Source of the DNA: Pseudomonadota bacterium
Lineage (GTDB): Bacteria > Pseudomonadota > Gammaproteobacteria > Steroidobacterales > Steroidobacteraceae
Direction of reading: 5' to 3'
Length of the DNA: 8,147 bases
Assembly (NCBI GenBank): GCA_003242495.1
Contig: QGUO01000144.1
Coordinates: 1 to 8,147, forward strand
Positions within the stretch are counted from its first letter, which is position 1, and every line of letters starts with the position of its first letter. The notes under the pieces were generated by a model that was not told the DNA's origin, did not search any database, and saw only the letters and a program-made list of their open reading frames with translations. Shown one piece after another: positions 7,258-8,147 of the stretch. A program made the translations under genes and the position numbers.

Positions 7258-7297
7258 CTTACGGATCTGCGACGGTGTCGTGACAGTTTCGTGACGA
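7258..7297 (-). promoter_or_regulatory. Pho box array: four PhoB-type heptamers at 11-base period
   Basis: Read on the minus strand, the units are TCGTCAC (7297-7291), CTGTCAC (7286-7280), CCGTCGC (7275-7269) and CCGTAAG (7264-7258), each separated by four bases. Against the known consensus CTGTCAY they match at 5, 7, 5 and 4 of seven positions. PhoB dimers bind two such units in tandem, so four units could hold two dimers. A possible fifth unit CTTCCAT (7308-7302, 5 of 7) continues the period upstream. Position and orientation fit activation of the lipoprotein-receptor-phytase operon under phosphate starvation. Confidence 0.8.
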
Positions 7298-7528
7298 CTG
7301 TATGGAAGCGGTCGACGGATCGGGCGAGCCGCGCGTCCGCTTGCGCGCGAACGTCGCGACCGGTCGCCGACAGACGCCGCCGACCAGGGACGTTGGGTCG
7401 GGCGGCGCAATGTGAACGACAGGTGCGCCGCATCTTCGGCGGCGCGGCGAACAGTGGTGTGGGTCAACGCCAGCCATGCGACGCAAGGCGGGCGTGCATC
7501 GGTCGGCGCCGCGAACGCCCCAGGCTGC

Positions 7529-7549
7529 GCCGCCGGTGGGCCCGGCGGC
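7529..7549 (-). terminator. Stem-loop just downstream of phoR, possible terminator
   Basis: GCCGCCGG (7529-7536) and CCGGCGGC (7542-7549) form a perfect 8-bp GC-only stem with a 5-base loop, 13 bases beyond the phoR stop codon. No T-tract follows on the minus strand. It may be a Rho-assisted or weak terminator, or it may protect the phoR mRNA end. Confidence 0.4.
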
Positions 7550-7562
7550 AGGTCGGCCTACG

Positions 7563-8147
7563 TCAGCCGGTCGCGACGTCGCGTTCGCGGGGCACGACCC
7601 GCGACAACGGGAAATGACAGGTGAAGGTGCTGCCCACGCCTTCGCGGCTCTCGATGCTCAGCTTGCCGTCGTGGCGCTGCACGGCATGTTTGACGATGGC
7701 GAGGCCCAGGCCCGAGCCGCCCAGGTCACGGGCGCGCCCGGCATCGACCCGGTAGAAGCGCTCGGTGAGCCGGGGGATGTTCTCCGCTGCAATGCCGACG
7801 CCCGTATCCTTCACCGAGACGTGAGCGCCGTCCGCATCGACCCACCAGCGCAGCTCCACCTGCCCTTCGGGCGGCGTGTACTTCACGGCATTGGAGACCA
7901 GGTTCGACAGGATGGAATGCATTTCGGTCTCGCTGCCGCGCAGGAAGGCATCGCTCTCGATGCGCAGCGTGACCTGGCCTGGGCGGGACTCCTGCGCCAT
8001 GACGTCACGGCGTATGAGGGCCAGCATGCCGCCGATGTCGAGCAACTGCTCGTCCTGCATGCGCTCGCTCGACTCGAGCTTGGACAACTCGAGCAGGTCG
8101 TTGATGATGGCGCCCATGCGATCGGCCTGGCGGCGCATCTCCTGCAC
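7563..8147 (-). CDS. phoR: PhoR, phosphate-regulon sensor histidine kinase (3' part, cut by window edge)
   Basis: The 194 residues present are the end of the dimerisation helix and the whole catalytic domain of a membrane-bound kinase that phosphorylates PhoB when phosphate is scarce. Visible parts, numbered from the window edge, are MRRQADRM...LLELSKLES (4-26, second DHp helix), N box SNLVSNAVKYTP (81-92), G1 box DTGVGIA (114-120), F region RLTERFYRVD (126-135) and G2 box GGSGLGLAI (143-151). The last two continue into VKHAVQRH, which is characteristic of PhoR rather than general kinases. The phosphorylated His, the PAS region and the membrane segments lie beyond 8147. The first codon visible is an internal GTG, not a start. 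phoB is expected further upstream. It reads toward the receptor operon on the same strand, 426 bases away. Confidence 0.9.
   Translation of the reverse strand: MQEMRRQADRMGAIINDLLELSKLESSERMQDEQLLDIGGMLALIRRDVMAQESRPGQVTLRIESDAFLRGSETEMHSILSNLVSNAVKYTPPEGQVELRWWVDADGAHVSVKDTGVGIAAENIPRLTERFYRVDAGRARDLGGSGLGLAIVKHAVQRHDGKLSIESREGVGSTFTCHFPLSRVVPRERDVATG

Larger units (their letters stand above)
7137..7562. other. Non-coding intergenic region between phoR and the receptor operon
   Basis: These 426 bases hold no supportable gene. Short open frames on both strands are Arg/Ala-rich, lack ribosome binding sites and have no recognisable domains. From right to left the region contains a hairpin just after phoR (7529-7549), a stretch where I see nothing specific (about 7309-7528), the Pho box array with its -10, and a leader of about 100 bases with a small stem-loop (CGACA 7187-7191 with TGTCG 7196-7200). 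Confidence 0.7.

Noticed and set aside
5553..7283. A 576-codon open frame on the plus strand
   Set aside because: It lies entirely opposite the beta-helix lipoprotein and the promoter region. The product is Arg/His/Gly-rich with no domain or signal, as expected for the antisense of a GC-biased gene.
7291..7617. A 108-codon plus-strand frame and overlapping small minus-strand frames in the intergenic region
   Set aside because: There is no ribosome binding site and no recognisable protein features, and they overlap the Pho box and the phoR end. Treated as chance frames.
7601..7620. A perfect CTGTCAT heptamer on the minus strand inside the 3' end of phoR
   Set aside because: The neighbouring unit does not fit at the 4-base gap (the next similar run, TTGTCGC, is 6 bases away), and no -10 follows. 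It is probably coincidence.
1..8147. CRISPR arrays, tRNA or rRNA genes, insertion sequences, attachment sites
   Set aside because: No regularly spaced long repeats, tRNA-like cloverleaf, transposase or terminal inverted repeats were seen. The genes look compositionally uniform.

Overview
The window is high-GC bacterial DNA. It most likely comes from a gammaproteobacterium of the Xanthomonas/Nevskia/Steroidobacter type. This rests on the Gram-negative outer-membrane proteins (a TonB-dependent receptor and two lipoproteins), the strong GC bias, and a PhoR C-terminus that matches the gammaproteobacterial form closely (RLTERFYRVD, GGSGLGLAIVKHAV). The lineage is inferred, not proven.

Layout: 1-115 is a short promoter region containing an 11-C tract. 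At 116-1414 (+) lies a complete CNNM (DUF21)/CBS/CorC_HlyC membrane protein. A convergent, hairpin-containing spacer (1415-1610) separates it from three genes that all read on the minus strand. In transcription order these are a cysteine-paired beta-helix lipoprotein (7136-5559), a large TonB-dependent outer-membrane receptor (5472-2797) and a beta-propeller phytase-like lipoprotein (2711-1611). The two spacers inside this cluster are 85-86 bases long and each holds a perfect GC-rich stem-loop. Upstream, 7137-7562 is non-coding. The right edge (7563-8147, minus) is the 3' part of phoR, the sensor kinase gene of the phosphate-starvation two-component system; its start lies outside the window.

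The main result is the promoter of the three-gene cluster. On the minus strand at 7297-7258 there are four heptamers at an exact 11-base period, one of them a perfect CTGTCAC. They are followed after 10 bases by TATAGT (7247-7242). This is the architecture of a PhoB-activated promoter: Pho box units in place of a -35, then a -10. Together with phoR next door and a phytase-like protein in the operon, it suggests a phosphate-starvation system for catching organic phosphate (phytate or another phosphoester) at the outer membrane. One or both lipoproteins would bind or cleave the substrate and the receptor would import it using TonB energy. The beta-helix lipoprotein is the least understood part. 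The phytase-like protein also lacks the usual N-terminal phytase motif, so the real substrate is open.
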